From Cinclus cinclus (Eukaryota > Chordata > Aves > Passeriformes > Cinclidae): a DNA stretch of 64,000 nucleotides. A program made the position numbers and the translations under genes. Location: NCBI RefSeq assembly GCF_963662255.1, contig NC_085047.1, positions 10,284,347 to 10,348,346 on the forward strand, given 5' to 3'. Of the stretch, positions 37,918-51,905 are shown one piece after another. Position 1 is the stretch's first letter. Each line of letters opens with the position of its first letter. The notes beneath the pieces are model-generated. The model did not search any database. It worked only from the letters and a program-made list of their open reading frames with translations, and was not told the DNA's origin.

Positions 37918-40012
37918 GAGATTCTATTACCAACACTTTGTCACTTTGTCCCAGGATATCCTGTGTTGATGATACCAAACACATCTAGGCTCAGTGCATC
38001 ACACTTCAGTGCCTCTGCAGTAAGGAACAGTATTGCCAAAGGAAGAATAAAATTATTCTCCCAGGTCTTAGAAAAGCTACTTCCTAGCCCAGCCAAAACA
38101 ATTAGAGCCTTGAGAGCGCGAATCACCATTTTCAGACACTGTTACAGGAAACAAAGTACTTCTCTGCACAGATTACCTCTCTTCCCACTAGTGACTGATT
38201 ACAGGACCAACCACAGCAATCCATTATCTGGAAAACAGATAACAAAAGGGCATTTAAAGTACTTTAAGATGTCTTTTACATCAAATTTAAAGCTGGGAAT
38301 TAAAGAATCAGGACTATACCACTAGGCAGATCCAGAGACCACCAGAGAAGTCTCCAGGGAACACAGAGTTCACCCTTGTTCTGCCAAAAAGCAAGACAGA
38401 AGAGAGTTTAGTGACCCCTGGAAAGATTTAAAGGCTGAGTTAATCCTACCATGTGCACTGGAGTAGAATTACAAGTCTGTGAAGCACTAGGGAGAACATA
38501 CCTGTCCAATACAGGTTCAGCAAGTTAATATTAAGACAGGTACTATTTACAGGGAAAATATTTACGTGTTAATATTTTCATGTCTACCAAAATATAAAGC
38601 TGTTTAATCATATTTAAATTTGCTACAGAAGCAAACCTCATTGCTGCCTGCACATACAATTAACTTTATCCGAGCTTCAGTTTCCCTTTCAGTAGTTAAA
38701 ATTCAATGCAAAGGTATGTCTGTGCACATTTAAGGCAGCTTCCTGACCTACTCCCTCTGCTTAAAAAAAATACCATTTGTTCCTATGCAACATTTTGAAA
38801 TAAATTTTTAATTTTGAAAGAGACCTGCTAACATCATTGAATCACTGACTCTATTATTATCAATATGCTTTATAGGTTAACACCAGACAAGCAACAATAT
38901 AGAAGTTATTAAAATTTAACCCACCTAATAATCCTTTCCCAGATCTTACTTTCACTGGATGACCTGAGTCAGACCTTGTTGTTTTTTTGATACTAAAAGG
39001 TGCTAAAAGGAATCCTGCAGTCAAACAGATATATAGAATAAAATTAATGAAAATATTGTTGACCAGATTTTTGACACCTTAGACAATGTAACTGGAATAC
39101 CTGCGGCATCTGCAAATGTTCTCAAGACCACAAAATGAAGAAAAACAGCTGTTTCATACATATTTTTAATATCCCTGTAGACCAGGTAATTCTGAAAATT
39201 TTGAGTATTAAATTATTAAAAGATGCATAAACAATTATCTCATTAAGAATTCTTTGTTGATGAGGAAATTTCATTTTCATCCCCTTAGATTCAAGATGCA
39301 ACATCAGGGAGAGAAAAAAGTAGCGAGTTTAAAGGACATGTTTTCTGTCTCACATCAATATTAAAAAATATGAGCTAACAGTAAAAGACAAGGCACATTT
39401 ATTTTGTATCCCTGCATTTCTCTGTAATCATGAGAAGATATAGAGAAATTATGAAGAAACAAAAAGGAACAGTCAACTCTGAAAGTGCAGACAGTATTAG
39501 GAGGAACATAGGATTTCTGCTTTTTTAATCCTTTCAAAAGTTGATTAATAAGGACTAAAATGACTTCTACTGATTCCAGAGGTAAGACTGATAAGAAATA
39601 CGCAATCTAGTCTTGTTTTCTTTGATAAAGTTAAGTTAATAGATAAACTTTCAGGCCCTTTGTAATTCCCTGGTGTCCAAAATACAAGACTTCAGGGCTC
39701 AGGCCAGCAGATGGAAACACGTCACTGACCCTACATGAGAAGTCCTGGCTGGATGTGGTGAAGAACTGCACAGCCTGAAGGTGCCTCAGTCTCTTGCCCT
39801 TCATGCCAGACACTGAGGGATGGAGGTTCCACACACAGCAGGGCTGGCATCTGCCACTGGGGAATGGATTTCACAAGGGGAGAGGGCTGGTGCTGAGACC
39901 ACGGCAGGTGACAAAGACAGGCAGAGACACAGGGACGAGAAGTAGGGTTAGGACAGTGAGCCTCACAAAGGTGCCAGTTTGGGCAAAAAACTGTTCTAAT
40001 CCTGAGCAAATC

Positions 40013-40056
40013 CTGAGCTGGGTTCTTCAAAGATCTGAGCTGTGTTCTTCAAAGAT
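40013..40056. repeat. 22-bp tandem duplication
   Basis: Two adjacent 22-bp units (40013-40034 and 40035-40056), beginning ctgagctg and ending ttcttcaaagat, differ at a single position (g versus t at unit position 9). The near-identity points to a recent local duplication. Confidence 0.92.
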
Positions 40057-40082
40057 AGATATAGCCCTGCTGCCAAAGTTTG

Positions 40083-40096
40083 TTTTTTTTTTTTTT
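40083..40096. repeat. Poly(T) run, 14 bp
   Basis: Plain T homopolymer after 'aagtttg'. Confidence 0.9.
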
Positions 40097-42721
40097 GTGC
40101 TGGTTCTGCAGAAACAGCACATGCAAGTGAACACATCATACATGCTCAGCCTGTGTATTGATCTTTTTCACATTGACTCATGAAGAGTCTTGGAAATATT
40201 CCTTGCAATGTAATGCATTATGTCTTGAAGAGCATGGCTGATTTCCCATTGCCTTGTGTTACCTATGATTAAGTACGTTTAAAAGACTCCTGAATCAAAC
40301 ATTTTAGAGATGGTAGTCTTAAAAGCTTAAAAGACTATAAAAGCTTGGGAAATGATAGAAAAATCAATCCAAATGATAGAGAATTCCTGGCATGGGAATG
40401 TAAACCATAAAGAACTCAACTGTGAAGAGATCTATGTTTGTCCAAGGTAGGGCAGGCTGTTGTACGAACCACAAGCCTATTTCTGTACTCCAAAGGGAAA
40501 TTGAACTGAAGTAAAGTTTGGAGTGCCCCAATTTTCAGCTAAAAAAGTGAGGACACAAAAGTAAATGCTCTGTCTAGATTTATCCAAGTAAATAGGTTCA
40601 TGGATTTCTCACTACATTCATAATTCATTGGAATTTTGCCATTGTCAGCAGTTCATTTTAAATACTCTTGCCATCTTTGAAGGACCAGCTAAACAAAATC
40701 CTCTTAACCAAGAAGACAGCTGCTGTGAAATATACTTTCTAGACTACCTAAGTGAAACTATTCCCCCCCATAAACTGTAATTTCCTATAACAACTTTCCT
40801 TAATTTACTCCTAGGGCTTTGGGGTTCAGAAGTTTGCTGATTTTTAAAGCAGATCTTAAGCACAGGACAGACTTTTCTGAGTTCATAGATCTGATGTACT
40901 GCTGCACTTTGCAAAAATTATTATAATGTTTCTGACATGCACACACATCAAGGCTGCACCTTTCACAAAGTTTGCAGATTCAACATTCAGCCCTAATGAT
41001 TGCCATCCTTTATTCCTAGATGGGAACACAGTACCTCCAGTTTCTGCTGTCACAAAGTGCTGAGTAATCTCACTGTATATTTTCTGATTTACATATTCAC
41101 AACAGTGCATGTACTCGTACTTTGATTAAAACCATGAGTGTAGCACAGAAGCCAGGCTGTTCTGATTTCTACCAGACACAAATCTCTTTATAATACACTA
41201 CAATAATACCAATATAATCCTGAATAGTAATGAACTGGCAAAAATCAAGGAAAGAAGTTTGCAAACACCAGAACTTTGACTTTATTTCTATAGAACAATC
41301 AAATATTTTTTCCCCAAACAAGAAAAAGGCACAAAATAACAGGAGCTAATGTTCTACAAAGTGCAACTTCCCTAAAGCAGTAGTCACTCGAGTTGTTTAA
41401 ATGTAAGTGATATGGAGCAATTATAAATTGCTATCTTCTCAAATCAAGGCAGTTAGTGTTTAAAGGCCATCCTCACTAGAAATTGCACCCTGCCTATTAC
41501 CTTTAACAACCTTTCCAAGACCTAGACAAGTTATGAGTGCAGACCTATAAAAAAAGACATATAACTTCTGTAGAGTGAGGAGATAAAATAAGAAATTAAA
41601 TCCCTTCTGTTTGGCAAATGTTTAAAACAGGTAAAGGAAAAAGGTGCTTTAGCTTTTATTTCACTGGAATTCAGTGACTTTTTGTGTGGAGCCAAGGAGG
41701 AGGAATTTGATCCTTTCATCTTTCATCCAGCACATCTATTTCTGGTGCTACTAGCATGTGGTATCCATGCAGATTTTAAAATCACATTTCATCATGTACA
41801 TTCCCCACTACAAATATTAGCATTCAAGGACATTGAATGTCTTTGAAAGAACTAATTTAAAATTTATACAGAGGATTTTCAAAAGAAGACGCCTTCCTAG
41901 TTAGTTAGAATTAAATTCAAGTATTTGGGCCTGATTCACAGTTTCCTGTGGATTATTTAAAGTAACATTGTTGTACACTGCTGAATCTGTGTATGTGGAT
42001 CTTTGTGGAAATGACAATCAGCCTCATATTTTTTCTAATGATGTGTTTATTGGACATCGCCTTCTGACATTGTACATTTCTTTACTGAACAAAGAGTCTT
42101 CATGGTTTTTGCTTTTAATCCAGTGCGTGAAGCAATATGTGAAGACATGAAAACTGTTTATGAAAAATTAAACAAGTGCATCTTTTTATGACAAATAACA
42201 TGTTACAGCTGAAAGGCAGGTACGTGGCATGACTTGTGCTTCACTGACATGCATTTCCAGTGCCATATGCTGCAGGCAGTTGCAAAACATGCTGCTTTCT
42301 TTCAGGACATTACCTTGTTTTGATGGCAAACATGAGTTGACAGATGCCTCAGCAGAGGAATTGCATGATATCTGACCTTTTGGGGATATGTCATTTCTAG
42401 AAAACCTTGGTGCAGGTGCTCCATCATGGGAGACATAACAGAAATACACACCAGAGAAGGACATGATTCAAAGCCTTTTCTCTGGTTTCTGAGTCTCCTG
42501 CATTATATTTGTTTTAGAGCAGTCATTTACTGGTCTTTGTAGAATGAGATGCCAAATCTCAGGATATAGCGTTTAGGACTGCATTGTCCTAAAGACTTGT
42601 ATCTATTCTACTCTGGGGAATATTCCTTCAGGCTTGTTTTTGGTTGCCTAATGATTCAATTCAGGCAAAGCTGAGGTTGAGTCTCAGTTACTATGCTTCA
42701 GACAGAAATGGATAACTTTAA

Positions 42722-42778
42722 GCACCTTCAAAGGTCATTTCATCCTGGAGCTGGTCAAGTCCCTGTGTGCCTGCTGTA
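42722..42778 (-). mobile_element. Possible decayed CR1 3' fragment
   Basis: The plus strand reads 'ccttcaaaggtcatttcatc' and then ctggagctggtcaag. This resembles the complement of the CR1 segment just inside the 3' tail, which in the 33.65 kb copy is 'acctctgaaggtcatctcat'. The match is short and the octamer tail is not visible, so chance or another family remains possible. Confidence 0.3.
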
Positions 42779-43479
42779 AACAAATGCAGTGAAAAGCATT
42801 CTACATCTCCAAAAGCCACAGAATGAGGGAAAGAACAATATTACACTGAACTATGACCACACACCTTAACCCAGGCTTAAGTGAGGGGGATAAGGACAAT
42901 TAAACACACACTTTAGACTACACCTCCACTATTTACACCCTGAAGTAAATTGTTTCTTCTCTAGGGGGGACATCAATCAAATTACACAGTTGTGAAGAAG
43001 TTCAGAGCTCAAAGAATAAGCTCACTCTTGTTGTTAGCTCAGTACACATTGGCCTAATTTCTGTTCACACCATGTATAAATTCAAGGCATTGAAAAAAGC
43101 ATAATTACAGGTTTTGTTTTACCATGGAAAATAGATAATTATGGGTAATTCGTGGCTCAATTAAGTTACAGGATAATTAGTACTCAAAGTAAGAAACAGT
43201 GCCTGGCGATTATGGGGTAATCTGAAAGGAAGTTACACAATTTATTCTAGTGCACTCAATTTATGGGTTATTTGCTCTGCATACACTTTGATCAAAGATA
43301 AAAATATTCAAGAAAGTGTGGCACACCTTTATGACATTCAGAAACAGAGACAGAGGAAAACAGTCCAACAGATAACAGTTCTTCCATAATTTTGAGGTCC
43401 TAACCTATTCCTTTATTCTACAAAAATGTCAGATTAAGTGCATCATCTCAACTGCAAAAGTGCTCCTGAAAACAGTATT

Positions 43480-43494
43480 AAAAAAAAAAAAAAA
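43480..43494. repeat. Poly(A) run, 15 bp
   Basis: Plain A homopolymer. There is no associated element. Confidence 0.9.
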
Positions 43495-44430
43495 GGAATT
43501 TGTTGACTTAAAGCAGGCTTTATAAAGTTTCAAGTTGAAGAAGCCCAGCCTATCTATCCATAGATACGATGGGACATATGAGGAAATGGATCCAAGGGTT
43601 GTTAGTTGGAACACTGTCCGCGGAACACTTACCAGGGCTGGCCTTACAGAGAGACAGACATTTCATCTCTGCAGCAGAAATATCAGAGAATAAGACACAC
43701 ACAGATTTCGCCTACATAAAATACCTACATAAGCACTGGAACAAGTCATAAAAAAGAAGCATTAGTCAAGCCTGTCCTGATGGTTTAAGCTAAACTGTTT
43801 AGAAATGTCTCTTATGTTAACAAAACAGAAAAGTGAGTATTTCCAGTTTTTGAAAATATGAGATTAGGAGCTAAAAAAGAAAAAGGGGGAAAAAAAAAGA
43901 AGGTATAAACTCCAGTGGCTTTGCTGAAGACAGTCTGCAGAAAATACAGATTGAAATAAAAACAATATGCTTTTCTCTGACCACAATCTCAGTTGTGCAA
44001 ATCAAATCCTGTGACTATGGCCTGTATTGACTCCTTTTGATAAACGATTTTGATTCTTATACAGAATAGTTGAAGGAAAGGCTCTCAAGCTTTTTGATAA
44101 AAAGGTGTTTATGATAGAGTGAGGGGTTTCATTGTTACTAAGAAGAAGAACATTTAAAGTGCAAGCCTGTCATATCGGTGTTATTACTACTGTTTGTTTT
44201 TTAAAGAAAGGTCAGATGTCTATACATTTCATGCTGGGTAGTCCAGTAGAACACACTTTCATCTGTCTACCAGAGATGGAAGTTACTCTGTGGGAATAGC
44301 TCCCTGGCAAAATGGCTTAGCCAACAGAGGGTAAGAAAGACCAGACAGTGTAAGGAGTGTGAGAGACTTAAACACCCAGAATTTCTAACATGTACAGCGT
44401 GGGGAGCCCTTAACTTAGCATGGGTGTACT

Positions 44431-44465
44431 ATATTATATTATATTGTATTATATTATATTATATT
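44431..44465. repeat. (ATATT)7 pentamer array
   Basis: Seven ATATT units over 35 bp. The fourth unit carries one A-to-G change (gtatt). A typical short AT-rich minisatellite-like array. Confidence 0.93.
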
Positions 44466-46306
44466 AGCTATAGAAAGGATGCGTGGACATTTAAAATTGA
44501 GGTGCATTGGCTGAATTGGTGATATTGATAGGGTTTAATGACTGCTGGTTAAATATGTGTTATTAATAAGTCAATATACTCCTTTGGTACTGATCTGATT
44601 AAAAGGATGTAACTGAGCAGTTTTAGCCTGTGGTGCTATTCACACGTGATCCAGAAATTAAACAGCACTTCATGAAACTCTTAGGGTCTGGGACAAGACT
44701 CTTTATACCCTTTCACTGGTAGAATATCCAAGGTGTGACTTTGTTCCAGGCCAGGTGGTAATATCTATGCTCATTTTGGTTGGGTACAGCTAATTTTCTC
44801 CACAGCAGCTGTGCTTAGGATTTGTTCTGATAATACAGGGATGTTTTTGTTGTCACTGAGTAGCGTTTGCACAGAGACAAAATCTTTTCTGCCTTTCACA
44901 CCACTCTACCAGCAACTTAGACTGGAGATGCACAAGGAATTGGGAGGGGACACAGCTGAGAAAGCTGAGCCCAGCTGACCACAGGGGTAGAATAGCTAAA
45001 GAGAGTTAAACCAGGGAGGGATAGGAGCAGTTTCTCATCAGTTGGCCTCAGGAATTGGACTGTCATGTTTTTGCAGCCATGTTTAACTTACCAGTATAAA
45101 TAGAGTCCCACGATTGAGAGAGAAAAAACTTTAACAGCATTAAGACAAACTTTTAGATGAAGAATTTTTGCCCCTCGTTCTTGGAGGCAATCAAGAGCTA
45201 AATGTAATTTTCACCTTTCTGTCAGGGAATTACAAATCTCTCCAAGTGCAGAAAATGGTGTTGCATGGGGCTGCTCTTGGTCTCCCACACAGATGGAAAA
45301 CCCCAAAGGATCTGATGAAAGAACAGCCTGCAGACTGTGGAACCAATCCCAGAAGGAAACTTGTTATATTTAATTAGCCTCATGGTCGTATTGAGAGAAT
45401 TAACATTATTTTAATAAATTGCCATTGTACTCATGCTGTTGTAAAATGATAGTGCACAGCACCATAAGTTCTATCTGAGAAGAGACCCGCAATAGAGAAG
45501 ACTCATTAACAACACTGTTCTGGAAGTACAGTGGCCTTTAATTATAAAGCCACATGCAGTCTTCTGACAGTTTGCTCTACCCATGATAAACCAAGGACTT
45601 ACATTTTTCTTTTTCAGCCCAAATTTCAAGGCAATTTTTGCTGGCACACACAGCAAGTACACTGTGTGTTCAGAAACTGTTAATGTGTCTCCATTAAAAT
45701 GACAACATACATCACCTGTGATGGTCTGGTCCCTAGGGTACCCACTAGGCTCTTTTCAATTCCCTCTATGTATGAAAATTAAAAGTTGATAAAAGCAAGT
45801 TTTCAAGTTTCCACAAAGATGAAAGAATTCCAAGCAGGGAACACTGGTGTTAATAATAAAAGACCTCCTACTTTAACTCTGAGACTCACCAAAATAAATG
45901 GCTATTGCTTCAGTGTAGCAAATGTCGCTGTTATGGAGTATTTATGCGATTTCCTGCAACACACAGAATTTCTTGATAGAAATTAACTTCACAAACTGAT
46001 CTATGTTGCTCATACATTACTGCAGGATCTCGGAGGAAGCAATACTTCACGAGTCTGTACAATATTAATACTTTTTTTTCTATCCTTTCTTATTGTTTTT
46101 CTTTTTTTTTCCTATACAAAGCAAGAAGAAATAGAACTGCCTGAAATAGGGTAAAATCATCATCCAGGAGATCCAAGAGACAGTTGTGTGACAGCTGTGT
46201 GATGGAGCAGCTTGTACATCACACAGAAGTGTGTTGTTGACAATTCCAGCACCTATGCCACAGCACTTGAATAATGCTATGGAGCTCCCTTTTGTGGCTT
46301 ACCTGA

Positions 46307-46354
46307 GAAAAGAAAAACAAAAGAAAAAGAAAAAAAAAAAACAAAAACAAAAAA
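46307..46354. repeat. A-rich low-complexity tract
   Basis: Nearly 50 bp of A with scattered G and C (aaaag, aaaac units), including an 11-A run. It is followed by cgggg and, about 50 bp later, a 9-C run (46405-46413). Confidence 0.85.
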
Positions 46355-47279
46355 CGGGGTGGTGTTTGGGGTAGAGCATGTGTAATCAGATGCAGCAAAT
46401 ACTGCCCCCCCCCTCAAACCAGCTGTGCCACTCAGACGCTCCTGAAGAGCAGTGCTATTTTTTGACAGCAAAATATTCTGCATGGTTGTGCATGTGGGTG
46501 ACAAGCAGAGCCATTTGTATTCCTGTTTGCCAGTTAGAGTTTTGTTCTCACCCCTGACACCCCACAGTAAGGTGTGCACTGCCAATCTGAATTCAGCTGG
46601 GGAGCCTTGGACTCAAGGACTGCAGCTGATTTGGCCTGTAGTAAATACAGAAGGGAAAGAAAGGCACCCTTGAGTAAGGTATGCTTTGCCCATTTATATT
46701 TTCTTGTAAAAAATCTGAGTTGAACTAGAATATTCTAGTCACCCACTTCTCTCAAATCATTAGCAATTATTACCTACCATGACTGTGGCACTATGAACTG
46801 AAGACCTAAATGAAAATTTAGGGGGAAAAAATATTTTGGTGTATATATATTTTCCATCCAACAACTTAGTTTCATTTTGAGAAAGACAGATGTCTCCAGG
46901 CTTCAACAAAGAGATTCCATCCACCATCTGAGTGTGCTGAGGTCGGGGCATAGGACAGACCATTAAAGAAGAAAAAAATCAGGGACAGATAAACAAACAG
47001 GGAATTGGTGTCATTCAAAGAACAGTTTCTTTTTCTCTGGAAGAGCTTGTTGGCAAAAAACTCACATACACAGCACTTTCCTGCCCATCTATGAGACAGG
47101 TAACAGCAGTAATCTGATATCTCTGTCAGAGGAACTGCTGAAAACATCATAAATGCCCCGATGACAGTTCAGGCTGGCTTTCAGGTACCTCCTATGATAG
47201 ACATGAATGCTTTTTGTTGTCTCCCTCAGCTAATTTTCCCCATAAAGTTATCACTCCTGCAGCCTTGTGGTATTTAAAA

Positions 47280-47370
47280 ACTTGCAAATTAGCTGAATGT
47301 TTGACAATTTGTACATCACGACGCACACGTGCTTTCGCAGCAGCGTTGCAAAGGCAATGGCGCATCTCAC
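47280..47370. promoter_or_regulatory. Candidate regulatory patch with CpG cluster and E-box
   Basis: Six CpGs fall within about 50 bp (47319-47362) in otherwise CpG-poor DNA. A canonical CACGTG E-box lies at 47326-47331. This is far too short and too AT-flanked for a CpG island. Retained CpGs suggest constraint or recent origin. A 111-codon minus-strand frame crosses it without a recognisable domain. Confidence 0.17.
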
Positions 47371-50300
47371 ACCACATCAGGGAAATCAGGAGAGAGCTCC
47401 TGCTTGGCCCAGGAGGAAAACTGAATCCCTCACATCTCACCATGCCAACAGTTTGATCTCTGGTACCAGGCACTGGGATGATGGGGGCTGATCTACCCAG
47501 AGCTTGCTGTGACCAGCTGGGGACCACTGCCTTCCCACAGTGATCTTCCCAGGAAAAATCACATTGAGCTTCTCTTGGATCCAGTTTTCAAGTTTCCAAA
47601 AAAGCACATATTATTTATTAAACACCTTTATATTTAAAGAGAACACCAAACAACAAAAAACATGAAAAAGCATGGCACTCAGTCTTCAGTGTCTCATGAT
47701 TACAGGTACACTGAATGGAAAGGAAATCTTTTTAATAGAGACAGCTTTCTTTTTTGTCAGCTTTAAGTCTCTTTGAGAAAACAGTAAGGCCCAAGCCTTC
47801 AACAGCAATTACTGGGTTACTCTGTCGGTGTCATTAAAAACAAACAAACAAAAATGGCATATTTTTGGCTACATGTTTGACAATATAAAAACCCCAGAAA
47901 TTCCGGTAAGCAAATATAATGCAGTGCTTTTTGCCATGAAAAGGTATTCAATGTTAGGATAATTTCTATCTTAATGACTTTTGATGGGTTATTTTTGTTT
48001 TCATCATGCCATTAATAAAAAGTGATAACTCTTTAGCTCTAATTAGACTACTATCATAGAGTCCATTAATAATTCAATATCCCCTTTATCTATTCCCTTC
48101 CCCTTCAGAGCTCTTCAAGCAGAGCTTATGCAGCCGGTTGCATTTGCTCTGAAAATCCATTAGCCTTCTGCCTCACTTGCGGGCTTTCCAAAGGACATAA
48201 ATGGTTAGATACATAATTTTATTTATTTATTTGTGTGCTTCTGCTTTTAGGCTAGATGTAAAACAATGGTGGCAGTGCTGGGGAGTGGTAAGAAGGGGTA
48301 CATAATAATCTCTGGTGTCACAGCCTTACAGCTTAATTTGTCATCTTATTTTTCCACATGCAAGATTCTGACAGCATTGATCACCTGAATCTGTTAAACA
48401 ATTTTTTCATGAGGCTGACACACTGCCCCAGTGCTTGCATCTATCAACATCTGCCTGATTTATTGGCTTAATAACTGAAAATCATTTGGTAGCCCAGCTC
48501 TATTTTGCCTGAACACTGACCTGTGACCTTAATTTGCTGCCTTTTGAGTTTCTTTGTTCTCCCATAACAGGTAGCTCACTAATCAGCAGAAACAGCTTTA
48601 TAAACTTAGACAAATATTTAACTGAGATCTAGGAATATAAATGTTTAAATTATTCTTCTTGAAAAAGTAAAAATAACCCAGACTAAACAGAACTACTGAA
48701 ATAAAAGGCATGCTTGCAGAAAGGATGGGATTTGGCACGCTTTTAACATTTCATGTCTTTTTCTGTTCCTATTTCAAAATACTGACAAACAGCTGTTATG
48801 AATTTCTGAAATGAAAGGAACACTTCTCTCACTGCTAAGTCTTCATAACAAAATCCAGAGAGCAAACACAGTAATTTTTTTTTTCTTTGAGGTACCAGAG
48901 ATAAGACTAATTGCAATAAGGTGGTGACAATTAGAATTGGTAATCTTACATTACGGCAAAAGTTTAGTAGTTTAGAACAGCAAAAGCCTAATTTAGAGCA
49001 TATCCTTACATTTTATGGTTTAATGAAAACCAGCAAAAATACTTTACTGTAGGAACATTTCCAAACTTCCCAGGTCTCCACTCACTGATAAGCATGCACA
49101 CAAACCAACAAACTTTTTAAAGGAAATACATTAGTTTAGGACTTCCTTTGAAACATTATATGAACACAAAACATACTAATCAATTCTTTTTCAAACAACA
49201 CACTGGCATTCAGGATCCCTTAGACATGCTTATGAAACTGCTGTATCTAATGTTGAGATGTGACTTTCCAGTCAGAAATTTTATACATTTTCTGAAAAGA
49301 ACACCAGCAGTTTTCTTCAATTAGGAAATGGATGACTAGTGTTTGGGAGTCCTTGAAAAACCATTTTGTTGAGAATGGCCTGAAAAGGTGATTTACAGGG
49401 TGGGGATGAATGGGTAGAACACCCAGGACCTGATTCCTTTCAGACCTGTTTCTTCCCATCTCCCATTTCCCTGCCCCTAAGCCACACTCAGAGTGGGGCA
49501 CAGCACAAAACATCCCGGGAGATAAAGCAGAGAGTCAACACCCTTCATTAGCAATAGGAAAAAGGACTTTTCCCTATGATAATTTGGCAGAGTAGCAGAA
49601 CCCTTCTTGTTGTGACAGAAGACTTAAGAAAACTTGCAGAAGTCCATGGGAGTTGGGTATTTCCAGGAAGGTTGTTTTGTTGGGAGGAAGGACAGAAATG
49701 TAGTTTTAAAGAGAGCCGTATTCACAATACCCGTGCAAGAATCAAGGAATAAGTCACCTATGGGACCACAAAGACTATGTGGCAAATTTAGCCCTCCAAT
49801 ACGTAGGTAAGCTTTGAAATAACTGTAAAACTAAGAGGAAAAAGTCATCTTTAATTTCAAGATGACCAAATTCTTGCAAATCACCCACAAAGAAAATATT
49901 AGATTCTTACGCATGTTTTTGTTTCAGCAATAAAAAAATTTCTCCTCCAAATTCAGAGACCTTAAATCAGGCAAACTAGCAATCCGCTCAATTATTCCTG
50001 TAAACTGGGATTTGTGTGGCTTCTATTTTAAAGCATGCCAACATACACTTCAAGGGTTTGATGAGCTTGTCAACAATAGCTGCTATTTTTAAATATATTG
50101 ATCATCTTTCCACCACTTTATTAAACGATTCAATTCTTATTTAATTTTGATTATAAAAGTATGAGAAGGAAATAACAAAGCCTATCTTGTGGAGATTATC
50201 AGAGCAAACAATCATCTTCTTGAATGTGGGTTAGTACTACAGCCAGCAGACCTGAACACACTTTTCCTCCCATGGAAGGCTGGCTGGCCCACAGGTCAGT

Positions 50301-51872
50301 GCTGAAGCCTAGGCAGTCATTTGTTACAGTACTTAAAGGGGAAAGGAAACATGCTTCTAACAGTGACATCTTCAAAATTCTTCCTATAGCTAATTTCTGC
50401 AACATACAAGTATCATGTTCATGGTCTGTTGTCAGTCAAATTAAGTGCATGTCATCTAAACTGCAAAAATAAGGGAAAACAGCTTGATTTGCTTCTTTTA
50501 GTTTATGTCAATTGTGCACATAATACTTGAAGGTTAATAGTGTGACAATGATGGACCAAACCATGCAAAGAATATATTTCTAACAATGGATAATTTCCCT
50601 GTGAAATGGATTGGAAAGAATGTGATAGTGTACAGAAGACTATATTAAAATTATGGCCCTTCAACCTCATGAAGAGTAGAAACGTTACTTGCTCAAAGGC
50701 ACCATTAAAATTAGAAACATCTATCTATACATTGTCTTGAAAACTGCTGTGGACCTCTGCACACATGCTCACATGGATATTATTCTGCTTGGGAGCTTGG
50801 CTATAGCTCACTTGTAGGCTCTGCTTGGACAAGAACCCATAAGAAGAAGAATCTGAACTCTTGCACTGAGAATGCTGCAGTAGTTCATGCAGAACTCATA
50901 AACAACAACAGCAACAAAGCCCGCGTCAAATAAGTTTCCCTGTAAGATAGCCTTTCTTAATAAAAATGCTATTAGCCAATGGAACTTCCAGTACTTAAAT
51001 GAAAAGATACTGCTGCAAGATAATCTTAATTGAGATCTCAACCTCTGCACAGTTTTTCTGTACTTAATGGAATCGGAAATATTTTAAGATCAATTAGCAA
51101 TTACAAGAAGTATTTTGCTCCCTTAAGGCTAACATTTCCTGCAAAAAAGCCCAGGTATTTTTGAGACACTTCAAGGAAGCTTAGTGTGGCAATGTTGTAA
51201 GACACCTTGTGGGTGTGTATATTCCAGTGTATCTCTGCTTTCATAAGAGCTCTCCTCATACCTAACTGAGAAATGACAGAAGCTTTGTCCTCCTCCTGAA
51301 TATGTAATTGCTTCTTTCTAAATATATCAAGATGAAATTTGGCTCTCCAAATGCAGAGGCTTTCTCAGGGTAACATTTTGTCTATTTTCTACAAAAAACC
51401 ACCATTCTACCAGTTGGCTTATAAACTTTTGCATTAAATCTTTAAAGACTCTGATCCTCATATTATGGAAATTGAGATGAAGGTTCAAACTTGATGAATC
51501 AAACAGGATCTAAAAGTCTTTTACTGAAAAATCAAGATTTTTGACTACCAATCAAATGTCAAGACAAACTATCATTGTTATTTACTAGAAAGTGCATTAG
51601 GAGAAAAGAAACCCACATTACTCAAAAGTACACATTTTTAATAAGGGGTATTTGTGGCCAGCTGCAAAGAGAAGCATTGCTGCTGCTGGACACAGAAGCA
51701 GGAATAAATTCCAAGAAGACATGCAGGGTTCTACAATTCTAGTTCAACATTGCCTAGGATATATTATTAATCATCTGGAAGTGGTCCAAAGGCCAGTTGA
51801 GTGCTAATGTTGACTGAGAAATCAATTGAGGAAACATTCAGATGAATTTTAGATTTTAAAATGAAATGCAAT

Positions 51873-51905
51873 TAAAAAAAAACAAACAAAAACAAACCAA
51901 ACAAC
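51873..51905. repeat. A/C-rich low-complexity tract
   Basis: A run of A's followed by aaac and aaacc units, purely A and C on the plus strand. It resembles the tract at 8.9 kb but is shorter. Confidence 0.85.

Larger units (their letters stand above)
37918..44000. other. Gene-free AT-rich sequence
   Basis: No gene is recognised. A GC-richer patch at about 39640-40030 has frames of up to about 129 codons on the plus strand and 99 on the minus, with no known domain. It ends in a 22-bp tandem duplication. Also present are T and A runs and a possible decayed CR1 piece near 42.74 kb. The 136-codon frame at 37915-38325 starts inside the CR1 tail and is not protein-like by recognition. Confidence 0.55.

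Noticed and set aside
37915..38325. 136-codon plus-strand frame
   Set aside because: It begins in the CR1 tail and continues into unrelated sequence, with no recognisable domain.
39794..40183. 129-codon plus-strand frame overlapping a 99-codon minus-strand frame
   Set aside because: Both strands are open because of locally higher GC. Neither product is recognisable.
47192..47527. 111-codon minus-strand frame over the CpG patch
   Set aside because: The product resembles nothing known, and the overlapping plus-strand frames are equally open.
48251..48287. 37-bp interval between ttttag and gtaaga, resembling a microexon
   Set aside because: Very short, and one of many splice-like pairs expected by chance. 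Nothing else supports it.
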